Shown here in pieces: positions 23,411-36,000 of a stretch of 64,000 bases of DNA. Made by a program: the position numbers and the translations under genes. Numbering within the stretch: the stretch's first letter is position 1; the number at the start of each line of letters is the position of its first letter. Under the pieces are notes generated by a model that worked only from the letters and a program-made list of their open reading frames with translations, did not search any database and was not told the origin of the DNA. The stretch covers positions 8,160,701 to 8,224,700 of the forward strand of contig OY979726.1 in assembly GCA_963855995.1 (NCBI GenBank), given 5' to 3'. The stretch is from Muricea muricata. Taxonomy: Eukaryota > Cnidaria > Anthozoa > Malacalcyonacea > Plexauridae.

Positions 23411-26400
23411 GATCGACTTAAGACGGATATTTTTAGTTGGCAGTCTGAGCATGTTTTTACGCTCAAATCGCTTCCAGAACGCCTAAGACGCGATTTTGAT
23501 GATTGTAAGAACGTTTCTTTTAAGTCTCAAAGCATGTTGCAGGTTTCTCATTTCAACATGCTATTTTGCTGATGTCGATAGTTTGACCGCCGAAAACATG
23601 ATCAGCCTTGCTAAGTTCTAGAATTTCGATTTAGAAGCTGTCTTTTAGGTCCGCGATTGCAATATATCATTGGGCTCAACTCGTTCATTTTAGCACTCAA
23701 AAAATCATTTTAAGCTATAAAACGTCGCCGTGATCGATTTGAGACGGCAATTTTTAGTTGGCAGTCAGAGCATGTTTTTACGCTCAAATCACTTCCAGAA
23801 CGCCTAAAACGCGTTTTTGATCATTGTAAAAGCGTTTCTTTTCATTCTCAAAGCATGTTGTAGGTTTCTAATTTCAACATGCTATTTTGCTGATGCCGAT
23901 AGTTTGAGCGCCGAAAACATGATCAGCCTTGCTAAGTTCTAGAATTTCGATTTAGAGGCTGTCTTTTAGGTCCGCGATTGCAATATATCATTGGGCTTAA
24001 CTTGTTCACTTTAGCACTCACAAACTCATTTTAAGCTCTAAAACGTCGCCGTGATCGTTTTGAGAAGGCGATTTTTAGTTGGAAGTTTGAGCATGTTTTT
24101 ACGCTCAAATCGCTTCCACAACGCCTAAAACGTGATTTTGATGATTGTAAGAGCGTTTCTTTTCAGTCTCAATGCATGTTGTAGGTTTCTTATTTCAACA
24201 TGTTTTTTTCTGATGTCGATAGTTTGAGCGCCGAAAACATGATTGCAGACTTCCTATAAGTTCTCCAATTTCAATATAGAAGCTGTCTTTTAGGTACACG
24301 ATTGCAACATATCATTGTGCTCAACTCGTTCTTTGTAGCATTCAAAACATCATTTTAAGCTCTAAAACATCGCCGTGATCGATTTCAGACGGATATTTTT
24401 AGTTGGAAGTTCGAGCATGTTTTTACGCTCAAATCGCTTCCAGAACGCCTAAAACGCGATTTTGATGATTGTAAGAGCGTTTCTTTTCAGTCTCAATGAT
24501 TGTTGTAGGTTTCTAATTTCAACATGCTATTTTGCTGATGTCGATAGTTTGACCACCAAAAACATGATCAGCCTTGCTAAGTTCTAGAATTTCGATTTAG
24601 AAGCTGTCTTTTAGGTCCGCGATTACAATATCTCATTGGGCTAAACTCGTTCACTTTAGCACTCAAAACATCATTTTAAGCTCTAAAACGTCGCCGTGAT
24701 CGATTTGAGACGGAAATTTTTAGTTATCAGTCTGAGTATGTTTTTACGCTCAAATCGCTTCCAGATCGCTTAAAACGCGATTTTGATGATTGTAAAAGCG
24801 TTTCTTTTCATTCTCAAAGCATGTTGCAGGTTTCTAATTTCAACATGCTATTTTGCTGATGTCGATAGTTTGAGCGCCGAAAAGATGATTGCGGACTTCC
24901 TATAAGTTCTCCAATTTCGATTTAGAAGCTGTCTTTTAGGACCGCGATTGCAATATATCATTGTGCTCAAGTCGTTCTTTTTAGCACTCAAAACATCATT
25001 TTAAGCTGTAAAACGTCGCCGTGATCTATTTGAGAAGGCAATTTTTAGTTGGCAGTCTGAGCATGTTTTTACGCTCAAATCGCTTCCAGAACGCCTAAAA
25101 CGTGATTTTGATGATTGTAAGAGCCTATCTTTTCAGTCTCAATGCATGTTGTAGGTTTCTTATTTCAACATTCTATTTTGCTGATGTCGATAGTTTAAGC
25201 GCCGAAAACATGATTGCGGACTTCCTATAAGTTCTCCACTTTCGATATAGAAGCTGTCTTTTAGGTACGCAATTGCAATAAATCATTGTGCTCAACTCGT
25301 TCTTTTTAGCACTCAAAACATCATTTTAAGCTCTAAAACATCGACGTGATCGATTTGAGACGGCAATTTTTAGTTGGCAATCCGAGCATGTTTTTACGCT
25401 CAAATCGCTTCCAGAACGCCTAAATCGCGATTTTGATGATTGTAGGAGCGTTTCTTTTCAGTCTCAATGATTGTTGTAGGTTTCTAATTTCAACATGCTA
25501 TTTTTCTGATGTCGATAGTTTGACCGCCGAACACATGATCAGCCTTGCTAAGTTCTAGAATTTCGATTTAGAAGCTGTCTTTTAGGTCCGCGATTGCAAT
25601 ATATCATTGGGCTCAACTCGTTCACTTTAGCACTCAAAACATCATTTTAAGCTCTAAAACGTCGCCGTGATTGATTTCAGACGGCAATTTTTAGTTGGCA
25701 GTCTGAGTATGTTTTTACGCTCAAATCGCTTGCAGATCGCCTAAAACGCGATTTTGATGATTGTAAGAGCGTTTCTTTTCAGTCTGAAAGCATGTTGTAG
25801 GTTTCTCATTTTAACATGCTATTTTGCTCATGTCGATAGTTTGAGCGCCGAAAACGTGATTGCGGACTTTCTAAGTTCTCCAAGTTCGATTTAGAAGCTG
25901 TCTTTTAGGTCCGCGATTGCAATATATCATCGGGCTCAACTGGTATATTTTAGTACTCGAAACATCATTTTAAGCTCTAAAACGTCGCCGTGATCGATTT
26001 GAGACGGCGATTTTTACTTGGCAGTATGAGCATCTTTTTACGCTCAAATCGAGTCCAGAACGCCTAAAACGCGATTTTGATTATTGTAAGAGCGTTTCTT
26101 TTCAGTTTCAAAGAGGGTTGTAGGTTTCTCATTTCAAAATGCTATTTTCATGATGTCGATAGTTTGAGCGCCGAAAACATGATTGCGGACTTGCTAAGTT
26201 CTCCAATTGCGATTTAGAAGCTGTCTTTTAGCTGCGCGATTGCAATATATCATTGGGCTCAACTCGTTCACTTTAGAACTCAAAACATCATTTTAAGCTC
26301 TAAAACGTCGGCGTGATCGATTTGAGACGGCAATTTTTAGTTGGCAGTCTGAGCATGTTTTTACGCTCAAATCGCTTCCAGATCGCTTAAAACGCGATTC

Positions 26401-29037
26401 TGATGATTGTAAGAGCGTTTCTTTTCAGTCTCAATGAATGTTGTAGGTTTCTCATTTCAACACGCTATTTTGCTGATGTCGATAGTTTGAGCGCCGAAAA
26501 CATGATTGCGGACATGCTAAGTTCTCCAATTTCGATTTAGAAGCTGTCTTTTAGGTACGCGATTGCAATATATCATTGTGCTCAACTCGTTCATTTTAGC
26601 ACTCAAAATATCATTTTAAGCTCTAAAACGTCGCCGTGATCGATTTGAGATGGATATTTTTAGTTGGCAGTCCGAGCATGTTTTTACGCTCAAATCGCTT
26701 CCAGAACGCCTAAAACGCGATTTTGATGATTGTAAGAGCGTTTCTTTTGAGTCTCAAAGCATGTTGTAGGTTTCTCATTTCAACATGCTATTTTGCTGAT
26801 GTCGGTAGTTTGAGCGCCGAAAACATGATTGCGGACATGCTAAGTTCTCTAATTTCGATTTAGAAGCTGTCTTTTAGGTACGCGATTGCAATATATTATT
26901 GTGCTCAACTCGTTCATTTTAGCACTCAAAACATCATTTTAAGCTCTAAAACGTCGCCGTGCTCGATTTGAGACGGCAATTTTTAGTTGGCAGTCCGAGC
27001 ATGTTTTTACGCTCAAATCATTTCCAGAACGCCTAAAACGCGATTTTGATGATGTAAGAGCGTTTCTTTTCATTCTCAAAGTATGTTGTAGGTTTCTAAT
27101 TTCAACATGATATTTTGCTGATGTCGATAGTTTGAGCGCCGAAAACATGATGGCAGACTTCCTATAAGTTCTCCAATTTCGATATAGAAGCTGTCTTTTA
27201 GGTCCGCGATTGCAATATATCATTGGGCTCAACTGGTTCACTTTAGCACTCAAAAACTCATTTTAAGCTCTAAAACGTCGCCGTGATCGATTTGAGACGG
27301 CAATTTTTAGTTGGCAGTCTGAGCATGTTTTTACGCTCAAGTCGCTTCCAGAACGCCTAAAACGCGATTTTGATGATTGTAAGAACGTTTCTTTTCAGTC
27401 TCAAAGCATGTTGTAGGTTTCTCATTTCAACATGCTATTTTGCTGATGTCGATAGTTTGAGCGCCGAAAACATGATGGCGGACATGCTAAGTTCTCTAAT
27501 TTCGATTTAGAAGCTGTCTTGTAGGTACGCGATTGCAATATATCATTCGGCTCAACTGGTATATTTTAGTACTCGAAACATCATTTTAAGCTCTAAAACG
27601 TCGCCGTGATCGATTTGAGACGGCGATTTTTAGTTGGCAGTATGAGCATCTTTTTACGCTCAAATCGAGTCCAGAACGCCTAAAACACGATTTTGATTAT
27701 TGTAAGAGCGTTTCTTTTCAGTTTCAAAGAGGGTTGTAGGTTTCTCATTTCAAAATGCTATTTTCATGATGTCGATAGTTTGAGCGCCGAAAACATGATG
27801 GCAGACTTCCTATAAGTTCTCCAATTTCGATATAGAAGCTGTCTTTTAGGTCCGCGATTGCAATATATCATTGGGCTCAACTGGTTCACTTTAGCACTCA
27901 AAAACTCATTTTAAGCTCTAAAACGTCGCCGTGATCGATTTGAGACGGCAATTTTTAGTTGGCAGTCTGAGCATGTTTTTACGCTCAAGTCGCTTCCAGA
28001 ACGCCTAAAACGCGATTTTGATGATTGTAAGAACGTTTCTTTTCAGTCTCAAAGCATGTTGTAGGTTTCTCATTTCAACATGCTATTTTGCTGATGTCGA
28101 TAGTTTGAGCGCCGAAAACATGATGGCGGACATGTTAAGTTCTCTAATTTCGATTTAGAAGCTGTCTTGTAGGTACGCGATTGCAATATATCATTCGGCT
28201 CAACTGGTATATTTTAGTACTCGAAACATCATTTTAAGCTCTAAAACGTCGCCGTGATCGATTTGAGACGGCGATTTTTAGTTGGCAGTATGAGCATCTT
28301 TTTACGCTCAAATCGAGTCCAGAACGCCTAAAACACGATTTTGATTATTGTAAGAGCGTTTCTTTTCAGTTTCAAAGAGGGTTGTAGGTTTCTCATTTCA
28401 AAATGCTATTTTCATGATGTCGATAGTTTGAGCGCCGAAAACATGACTGCGGACTTGCTAAGTTCTCCAATTTCAATTTAGAAGCTGTCTTTTAGCTGCG
28501 CGATTGCAATATATCATTGGGCTCGACTCGTTCACTTTAGAACGCAAAACATCATTTTAAGCTCTAAAACGTCGGCGTGATCGATTTGAGACGGCAATTT
28601 TTAGTTGGCAGTCTGAGCATATTTTTACGCTCAAATCGCTTCCAGATCGTTAAAAACTTGATTTTGATGATTGTAAGAGCGTTTCTTTTCAGTCTCAATG
28701 ATTGTTCTAGGTTTCTAATTTCAACATGCTATTTTGCTGATGTCGATAGTTTGACCGCCGAAAACATGATCAGCCTTGCTAAGTTCTTGAATTTCGATTT
28801 AGAAGCTGTCTTTTAGGTCCGCGATTGCAATATATCATTGGATTCAACTCGTTCACTTTAGCACTCAAAACATCATTTTAAGCTCTAAAACGTCGCCGTG
28901 ATCGATTTGAGACGGCAATTTTTAGTTGGCAGTCTGAGCATGTTTTTACGCTCAAATCGCTTCCACAACGCCTAAAACGTGATTTTGATGATTGTAAGAG
29001 CGTTTCTTTTCAGTCTCAATGCATGTTGTAGGTTTCT
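23411..29037 (+). repeat. Domain B copy 2: heterogeneous monomers
   Basis: This is the second copy of 5656-11931, with the same series of variant monomers: GATCAGCC types near 23600, 23920, 24560 and 25540, GGACCGCG near 24940, the CATCTTTTT / CGAGTCC pair near 26030 and the 648-bp 2-mer between about 27480 and 28440. It lacks the extra 647-bp unit. Its last monomers (28577-29037) carry TTAAAAACTTGATTTT and GTTCTAGG. Confidence 0.85.
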
Positions 29038-31336
29038 AATTTCAACATGCTATTTTGCTGATGTCGATAGTTTGAGCGCCGAAAACATGATTGCGGACAT
29101 GCTAAGTTCTCCAATTTCGATTTAGAAGCTGTCTTTTAGGTACGCGATTGCAATATATCATTGTGCTCAACTCGTTCATTTTAGACTCAAAATATCATTT
29201 TAAGCTCTAAAACGTCGCCGTGATGGATTTGAGACGGATATTTTTAGTTGGCAGTCCGAGCATGTTTTTACGCTCAAATCGCTCCAGAACGTCTAAAACG
29301 CGATTTTGATGATTGTAATAGCGTTTCTTTTCATTCTCAAAGCATGTTGTAGGTTTCTCATTTCAACATGCTATTTTGCTGATGTCGATAGTTTGATCGC
29401 CGGAAACATGATTGCGGACTTCCTATAAGTTCTCCAATTTCGATTATGAAGACAGCTTTTAAGTACGCGATTGCAATATATTATTGTGCTCAACTCGTTC
29501 ATTTTAGCACTCAAAACATCATTTTAAGCTATAAAACGTCGCCGTGATCGATTTGAGACGGCAATTGTTAGTGTGCAGTCTGAACATGTTTTTACGGTCA
29601 AATCACTTCCAGAACACCTAAAACACGATTTTGATGACTGTAAGAGCGTTTCTTTTCATTCTCAAAGCATGTTGTAGGTTTCTAATTTCAACATGCTATT
29701 TTGCTGATGTCGATAGTCTGAGCGCCGAAAACATGATTGCGGACTTGCTAAGTTCTCCAATTTCGATTTAGAAGCTGTCTTTTAGGTTCGTGATTGCAAT
29801 ATATCATTGGGCTCAACTCGTTCATTTTAGCACTCAAAACAATATTTTTAAGCTCTAAAACGTCGCCGTGATCGATTTGAGACGGCAATTTTTAGTTGGC
29901 AGTCTGAGCATGTTTTTACGCTCAAATCGCTTCCAGAACGCCTAAAACGCGATTTTGATGATTGTAAGAGCGTTTCTTTTGAGTCTCAAAGCATGTTGTA
30001 GGTTTCTCATTTCAACATGCTATTTTGCTGATGTCGGTAGTTTGAGCGCCGAAAACATGATTGCGGACATGCTAAGTTCTCTAATTCCGATTTAGAAGCT
30101 GTCTTTTAGGTACGCGATTGCAATATATTATTGTGCTCAACTCGTTCATTTTAGCACTCAAAACATCATTTTAAGCTCTAAAACGTCGCCGTGCTCGATT
30201 GGAGACGGCAATTTTTAGTTGGCAGTATGAGCATGTTTTTACGCTCAACTCATTTCCAGAACGCCTAAAACGCGATTTTGATGATGTAAGAGCGTTTCTT
30301 TTCATTCTCAAAGCATGTTGTAGGTTTCTAATTTCAACATGATATTTTGCTGATGTCGATAGTTTGAGCGCCGAAAACATGATGGCAGACTTCCTATAAG
30401 TTCTCCAATTTCGATATAGAAGCTGTCTTTTAGGTCCGCGATTGCAATATATCATTGGGCTCAACTGGTTCACTTTAGCACTCAAAAACTCATTTTAAGC
30501 TCTAAAACGTCGCCGTGATCGATTTGAGACGGCAATTTTTAGTTGGCAGTCTGAGCATGTTTTTACGCTCAAGTCGCTTCCAGAACGCCTAAAACGCGAT
30601 TTAATGATTGTAAGAACGTTTCTTTTCAGTCTCAAAGCATGTTGTAGGTTTCTCATTTCAACGTGCTATTTTGCTGATGTCGATAGTTTGAGCGCCGAAA
30701 ACATGATGGCGGACATGCTAAGTTCTCTAATTTCGATTTAGAAGCTGTCTTGTAGGTACGCGATTGCAATATATTATTCTGCTCAACTCGTTCATTTTAG
30801 CACTCAAAAAATCATTTTAAGCTCTAAAACGTCGTCGTGATCGATTTGAGAAGGCAATTTTTAGTTGGAAGTCTGAGCATGTTTTTACGCTCAAATCGCT
30901 TCCTCAACATCTAAAACGTGATTTTGATGATTGTAAGAGCGTTTCTTTTCAGTCTCAATGCATGTTGTAGGTTTCTTATTTCAACATGTTTTTTTCTGAT
31001 GTCGGTAGTTTGAGCGCCGAAAACATGATTGCGGACTTCCTATAAGTTCTCTAATTTAAATATAGAAGCTGTCTTTTAGGTACGCGATTGCAATATATCA
31101 TTTTGCTCAACTCGTTCTTTTTAGCACTCAAAAACTCATTTTAAGCTCTAAAACGTCGCCGTGATCGATTTGAGACGGCAATTTTTAGTTGGCAGTCCGA
31201 GCATGTTTTTACGCTCAAATCGCTTCCAGAACGCCTAAAACGCGATTTTGATGATTGTAAAAGCGTTTCTTTTCAGTGTCAAAGCATCTTGTAGGTTTCT
31301 CATTTCAACATGCTATTTTGCTGATGTCGATAGTTT
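29038..31336 (+). repeat. Mosaic domain C, part 1: 10-mer-type monomers
   Basis: Seven monomers that match the later 10-mer family in order: the monomer with GTTCATTTTAGACTC (4-bp-scale loss), the monomer with the AGACAGCT micro-inversion, GTGTGCAGTCTGAACATG, the GTGCTCG monomer, the TCTTGTAGG monomer, the monomer with TTTTTTTCTG and the one beginning GAGGCCG. Offsets are 11306 bp to the unit at 40756-41477 and 14534 bp to the unit at 44705-45871. It is an outlying, slightly more diverged member of that family. Confidence 0.82.
29450..29457. other. Micro-inversion allele AGACAGCT (first occurrence)
   Basis: Other monomers read GAAGCTGTCTTTTAGG here; this one reads GAAGACAGCTTTTAAG. The changed core is CTGT to ACAG, the exact reverse complement, within AGCTGTCT to AGACAGCT. 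An inversion of 4 to 8 bp explains it in one step. This copy also has ATTATGAAG where the other four carriers have ATTTAGAAG. Confidence 0.85.
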
Positions 31337-31959
31337 GAGGCCGAAAACGTGATTGCGGACTTGCTAAGTTCTCCAATTTCGATTTAGAAGCTGTCTTTTA
31401 GGTCTGCGATTGCAATATATCATTGGGTTCAACTCGTTCATTTTAGCACTCAAAACATCATTTTAAGCTGTAAAACGTCGCCGTGATCGATTTGAGACGG
31501 CAATTTTTAGTTGGAAGTCCGAGCATGTTTTTACGCTCAAATCGCTTCCAGAACGCCTAAAACCTGATGTTGATGATTGTAAGAGCGTTTCTTTTCAGCG
31601 TCAATGCTTGTTGTAGGTTTCTCATTTTAACATGCTATTTTGCTGATGTCGATAGTTTGAGCGCCGAAAACATGATTGCGGACTTGCTAAGTTCTCCAAT
31701 TTTGATTTAGAAGCTGTCTTTTAGGTTGCGATTGCAATATATCATTGGGCTCAACTCGTTCATTTTAGCACTCAAAACATCATTTTAAGCTCTAAAACGT
31801 CGCCGTGATCGATTTGAGACGGCAATTTTTGTTGGCAGTCCGAGCATTTTTTTACAATCAAATCCCTTCGAGAACGCCTAAAACGCGATTTTGATGATTG
31901 TAAGAGCGTTTCTTTTCAGTCTGAATGCACGTTGTAGGTTTCTAATTTCAACATGCTCT
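31337..31959 (+). repeat. Mosaic domain C, part 2: 13-mer-type monomers
   Basis: The sequence changes here to marks of the 13-mer: GGTCTGCG, GGGTTCAACTCG, AAGCTGTAAAACG and GGAAGTCCGAG as in monomer 5; then CCTGATGTTG and CAGCGTC as in monomer 8; then TTTTGATTTAG and GGTTGCG as in monomer 9 with the ACAATCAAATCCCTTCG tail. Monomers 6 and 7 are skipped, so this is a rearranged fragment, not a 13-mer copy. Confidence 0.78.
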
Positions 31960-32928
31960 TTTGCTGATGTCGATAGTTTGAGCGCCGAAAACATGATTGC
32001 GGACTTGCTAAGTTCTCCAATTTCGATTTAAAAGCTGTCTTTTAGATACGCGATTGCAATATATCATTGTGCTCAACTCGTTCTTTTTAGCACTCAAAAC
32101 ATCATTTTAAGCTCTAAAACGTCGCAGTGATTTATTTGAGACGGATATTTTTAGTTGGCAGTCTGAGCATGTTTTTACGCTTAAATCGCTTCCAGAACGC
32201 CTAAAACGCGATTTTGATGATATTAAGAACGTTTCTTTTCAGTCTCAAAGCATGTTGTAGGTTTCTCATTTCAACATGCTATTTTGCTGATGTCGATAGT
32301 TTGAGCGCCGAAAACATGATTGCGGACTTGCTAAATTCTCCAATTTCGATTTAAAAGCTGTCTTTTAGATACGCGATTGCAATATATCATTGTGCTCAAC
32401 TCGTTCTTTTTAGCACTCAAAACATCATTTTAAGCTCTAAAACGTCGCAGTGATCGATTTGAGACGGATATTTTTAGTTGGCAGTCTGAGCATGTTTTTA
32501 CGCTTAAATCGCTTCCAGAACGCCTAAAACGCGATTTTGATGATATTAAGAACGTTTCTTTTCAGTCTCAAAGCATGTTGTAGGTTTCTCATTTCAACAT
32601 GCTATTTTGCTGATGTCGATAGTTTGAGCGCCGAAAACGTGATTGCGGACTTGCTAAGTTCTCCAATTTCTATTTAGAAGCTGTCTTTTAGGTACGCGCT
32701 TGCAATATATCATTGGGCTCAACTCGTTCATTTTAGCACTCAAAACATCATTTTAAGCTCTAAAACGTCGCAGTGATCGATTTGAGACGGATATTTTTAG
32801 TTGGCAGTCTGAGCATGTTTTTACGCTTAAATCGCTTCCAGAACGCCTAAAACGCGATTTTGATGATATTAAGAACGTTTCTTTTCAGTCTCAAAGCATG
32901 TTGTAGGTTTCTCATTTCAACATGCTAT
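31960..32928 (+). repeat. Local triplication of one monomer tail type (323-bp period x 3)
   Basis: Three successive monomers (starts 31960, 32283, 32606) carry the same tail, marked by GTCGCAGTG, ACGCTTAAATCG and TGATATTAAGAACG. TGATATTAAG lies at 32218, 32541 and 32864, exactly 323 bp apart. In the 13-mer this tail occurs once per unit, in monomer 12. This is simple one-monomer amplification. Confidence 0.85.
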
Positions 32929-34150
32929 TTTGCTGATGTCGATAGTTTGAGCGCCGAAAACGTGATTGCGGACTTGCTAAGTTCTCCAATTTCGATTTAG
33001 AAGCTGTCTTTTAGCTGCGCGATTGCAATATATCATTGGGCTCAACTCGTTCTTTTTAGCACTCGAAACATCATTTTAAGCTCTAAAACGTCGCCGTGAT
33101 CGATTTGAGACGGCAATTTTTAGTTGGCAGTCCGAGCATGTTTTTACGCTCAAATCGCTTCCAGAACACCTAAAACGCGATTTTGATCATTGTAAGAACG
33201 TTTCTTTTGAGTCTTAAAGCATGTTGTAGGTTTCTCATTTCAACATGCTATTTTGCTGATGTCGATAGTTTGATTGCCGAAAACGCGATTGCGGACTGGC
33301 TAAGTTCTCCAATTTCGATTTAGAAGCTGTCTTTTAGGTCCGCGATTGCAATATATCATTGGTATCAACTCGTTCATTTTAGCACTCAAAATATCATTTT
33401 AAGCTCTAAAACGCCCCCGTGATCGATTTGAGACGGATATTTTTAGTTGGCAGTCCGAGCGTGTTTTTACGCTCAAATCGCTTCCAGAACGCCTAAAACG
33501 CGATTTTGATGATTGTAAGAGCGTTTCTTTTCAGTGTCAATGCATGTTGTAGGTTTCTCATTTCAACATGCTATTTTGCTGATGTCGATAGTTTGAGCGC
33601 CGAAAACATGATTGCGGAGATGCTAAGTTCTTCAATTTCGATTTAGAAGCTGTCTTTTAGGTACGCGATTGCAATATATCATTGTGCTCAACTCGTTCTT
33701 TTTAGCACTCAAAAACTCATTTTAAGCTCTAAAACGTCGCCGTGATCGACTTAAGACGGATATTTTTAGTTGGCAGTCTCAGCATTATTTTACGCTCAAA
33801 TTGCTTCCAGAACGCCTAAAACGCGATTTTGATGATTGTAAGAACGTTTCTTTTCAGTCTCAAAGCATGTTGTAGGTTTCTCATTTCAACATGCTATTTT
33901 TCTTATGTCGATAGTTTGAGTGCCGAAAACGTGATTGCGGACTTGCTAAGTTCTCCAATTTCGATTTAGAAGCTGTCTTTTAGGTCCGCGATTGCAATAT
34001 ATCATTGGACTCAACTCGTTCATTTTAGCACTCAAAACTTCATTTTAAGCTCTAAAACGTCGCCCTGATCGATTTGAGACGGATATTTTTAGTTGGCAGT
34101 CTGAGCATGTTTTTACGCTCAAATCGCTTCCAGAACGCCTAAAACGCGAT
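32929..34150 (+). repeat. Mosaic domain C, part 3: near-consensus monomers
   Basis: About four monomers with few subfamily marks, such as GTCTTAAAGC near 33213, TTGATTGCCG near 33272 (shared with monomer 6 of the 13-mer), ACGCCCCCG near 33412 and a CTCAGCATTATTTT variant near 33779. I see no higher-order period within this stretch. Confidence 0.75.
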
Positions 34151-36000
34151 TTTGATGATTGTAAGAACGTTTCTTTTAAGTCTCAAAGCATGTTGCAGGT
34201 TTCTCATTTCAACATGCTATTTTGCTGATGTCGATAGTTTGACCGCCGAAAACATGATCAGCCTTGCTAAGTTCTAGAATTTCGATTTAGAAGCTGTCTT
34301 TTAGGTCCGCGATTGCAATATATCATTGGGCTCAACTCGTTCACTTTAGTACTCAAAACATCATTTTAAGCTCTAAAACGTCGCCGTGATCGTTTTGAGA
34401 CGGCAATTTTTAGTTGGCAGTCTGAGTATGTTTTTACGCTTAAATCGCTTCCAGATCGCTTAAAACGCGATTTTGATGATTGTAAGAGCGTTTCTTTTCA
34501 GTCTCAATGAATGTTGTAGGTTTCTCATTTCAACATGCTATTTTTCTGATGTCGGTAGTTTGAGCGCCTAAAACATGATTGCGGACATGCTAAGTTCTCT
34601 AATTTCAATTTAGAAGGTGTCTTTTAGGTACGCGATTTCAATATATTATTGTGCTCAACTCGTTCACTTTAGCACTCAAAACATCATTTTAAGCTCTAAA
34701 ACGTCGCCGTGATCGATTTGAGACGGAAATTTTTAGTTGTCAGTCTGAGTATGTTTTTACGGTCAAATCGCTTCCAGATCGTTTAAAACGCGATTTTGAT
34801 GATTGTAAAAGCGTTTCTTTTCATTCTCAAAGCATGTTTTAGGTTTCTAATTTCAACATGCTATTTTGCTGATGTCGATAGTTTGAGCGCCGAAAACATG
34901 ATTGCGGATTTCCTATAAGTTCTCCAATTTCGATTTAGAAGCTGTCTTTTAGGACCGCGATTGCAATATATCATTGTGCTCAAGTCGTTCTTTTTAGCAC
35001 TCAAAACATCATTTTAAGCTCTAAAACGTCGCCGTGATCTATTTGAGAAGGCAATTTTTAGTTGGCAGTCTGAGCATGTTTTTACGGTCAAATCGCTTCC
35101 AGAACGCCTAAAACGTGATTTTGATGATTGTAAGAGCGTATCTTTTCAGTCTCAATGCATGTTGTAGGTTTCTTATTTCAACATTCTATTTTGCTGATGT
35201 CGATAGTTTAAGCGCCGAAAACATGATTGCGGACTTCCTATAAGTTCTCCAATTTCGATATAGAAGTTGTCTTTTAGGTACGCAATTGCAATAAATCATT
35301 GTGCTCAACTCGTTCTTTTTAGCACTCAAAACATCATTTTAAGCTCTAAAACATCGACGTGATCGATTTGAGACGGCAATTTTTAGTTGGCAATCTGAGC
35401 ATGTTTTTACGCTCAAATCGCTTCCAGAACGCCTAAATCGCGATTTTGATGATTGTAGGAGCGTTTCTTTTCAGTCTCAATGATTGTTGTAGGTTTCTAA
35501 TTTCAACATGCTATTTTTCTGATGTCGATAGTTTGACCGCCGAAAACATGATCAGCCTTGCTAAGTTCTAGAATTTCGATTTAGAAGCTGTCTTTTAGGT
35601 CCGCGATTGCAATATATCATTGGGCTCAACTCGTTCACTTTAGCACTCAAAACATCATTTTAAGCTCTAAAACGTCGCCGTGATTGATTTCAGACGGCAA
35701 TTTTTAGTTGGCAGTCTGAGTATGTTTTACGCTCAAATCGCTTCCAGATCGCCTAAAACGCGATTTTGAAGATTGTAAGAGCGTTTCTTTTCAGTCTGAA
35801 AGCATGTTGTAGGTTTCTCATTTTAACATGCTATTTTGCTCATGTCGATAGTTTGAGCGCCGAAAACGTGATTGCGGACTTGCTAAGTTCTCCAAGTACG
35901 ATTTAGAAGCTGTCTTTTAGGTCCGCGATTGCAATATATCATCGGGCTCAACTGGTATATTTTAGTACTCGAAACTTCATTTTAAGCTCTAAAACGTCGC
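34150..36000 (+). repeat. Diverged domain B cassette (third copy)
   Basis: The order TTTTAAGTCTC with GTTGCAGG, then TTGACCGCCG with GATCAGCC, GGACCGCG at 34952, GTGATCTATTTG, AACATCGACGTG and GATTGATTTCAG repeats the B series at 5760-8240. GGACC is offset 27766 bp from 7186. One to two monomers are missing compared with B, and single-base differences are more frequent than between the two large copies, so this is an older duplicate. Confidence 0.8.

Larger units (their letters stand above)
17756..29037 (+). repeat. Segmental duplication, second copy (partner 1-11931)
   Basis: It contains 13-mer copy A3, the 5-mer duplication and domain B in the same order as 1-11931. Differences include one 2-mer instead of two near 26939-27253, CCTAAGACG near 23484 and GAACACATG near 25528. 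After 29037 the sequence runs into mosaic domain C, whereas the first copy runs back into the 13-mer. Confidence 0.9.
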
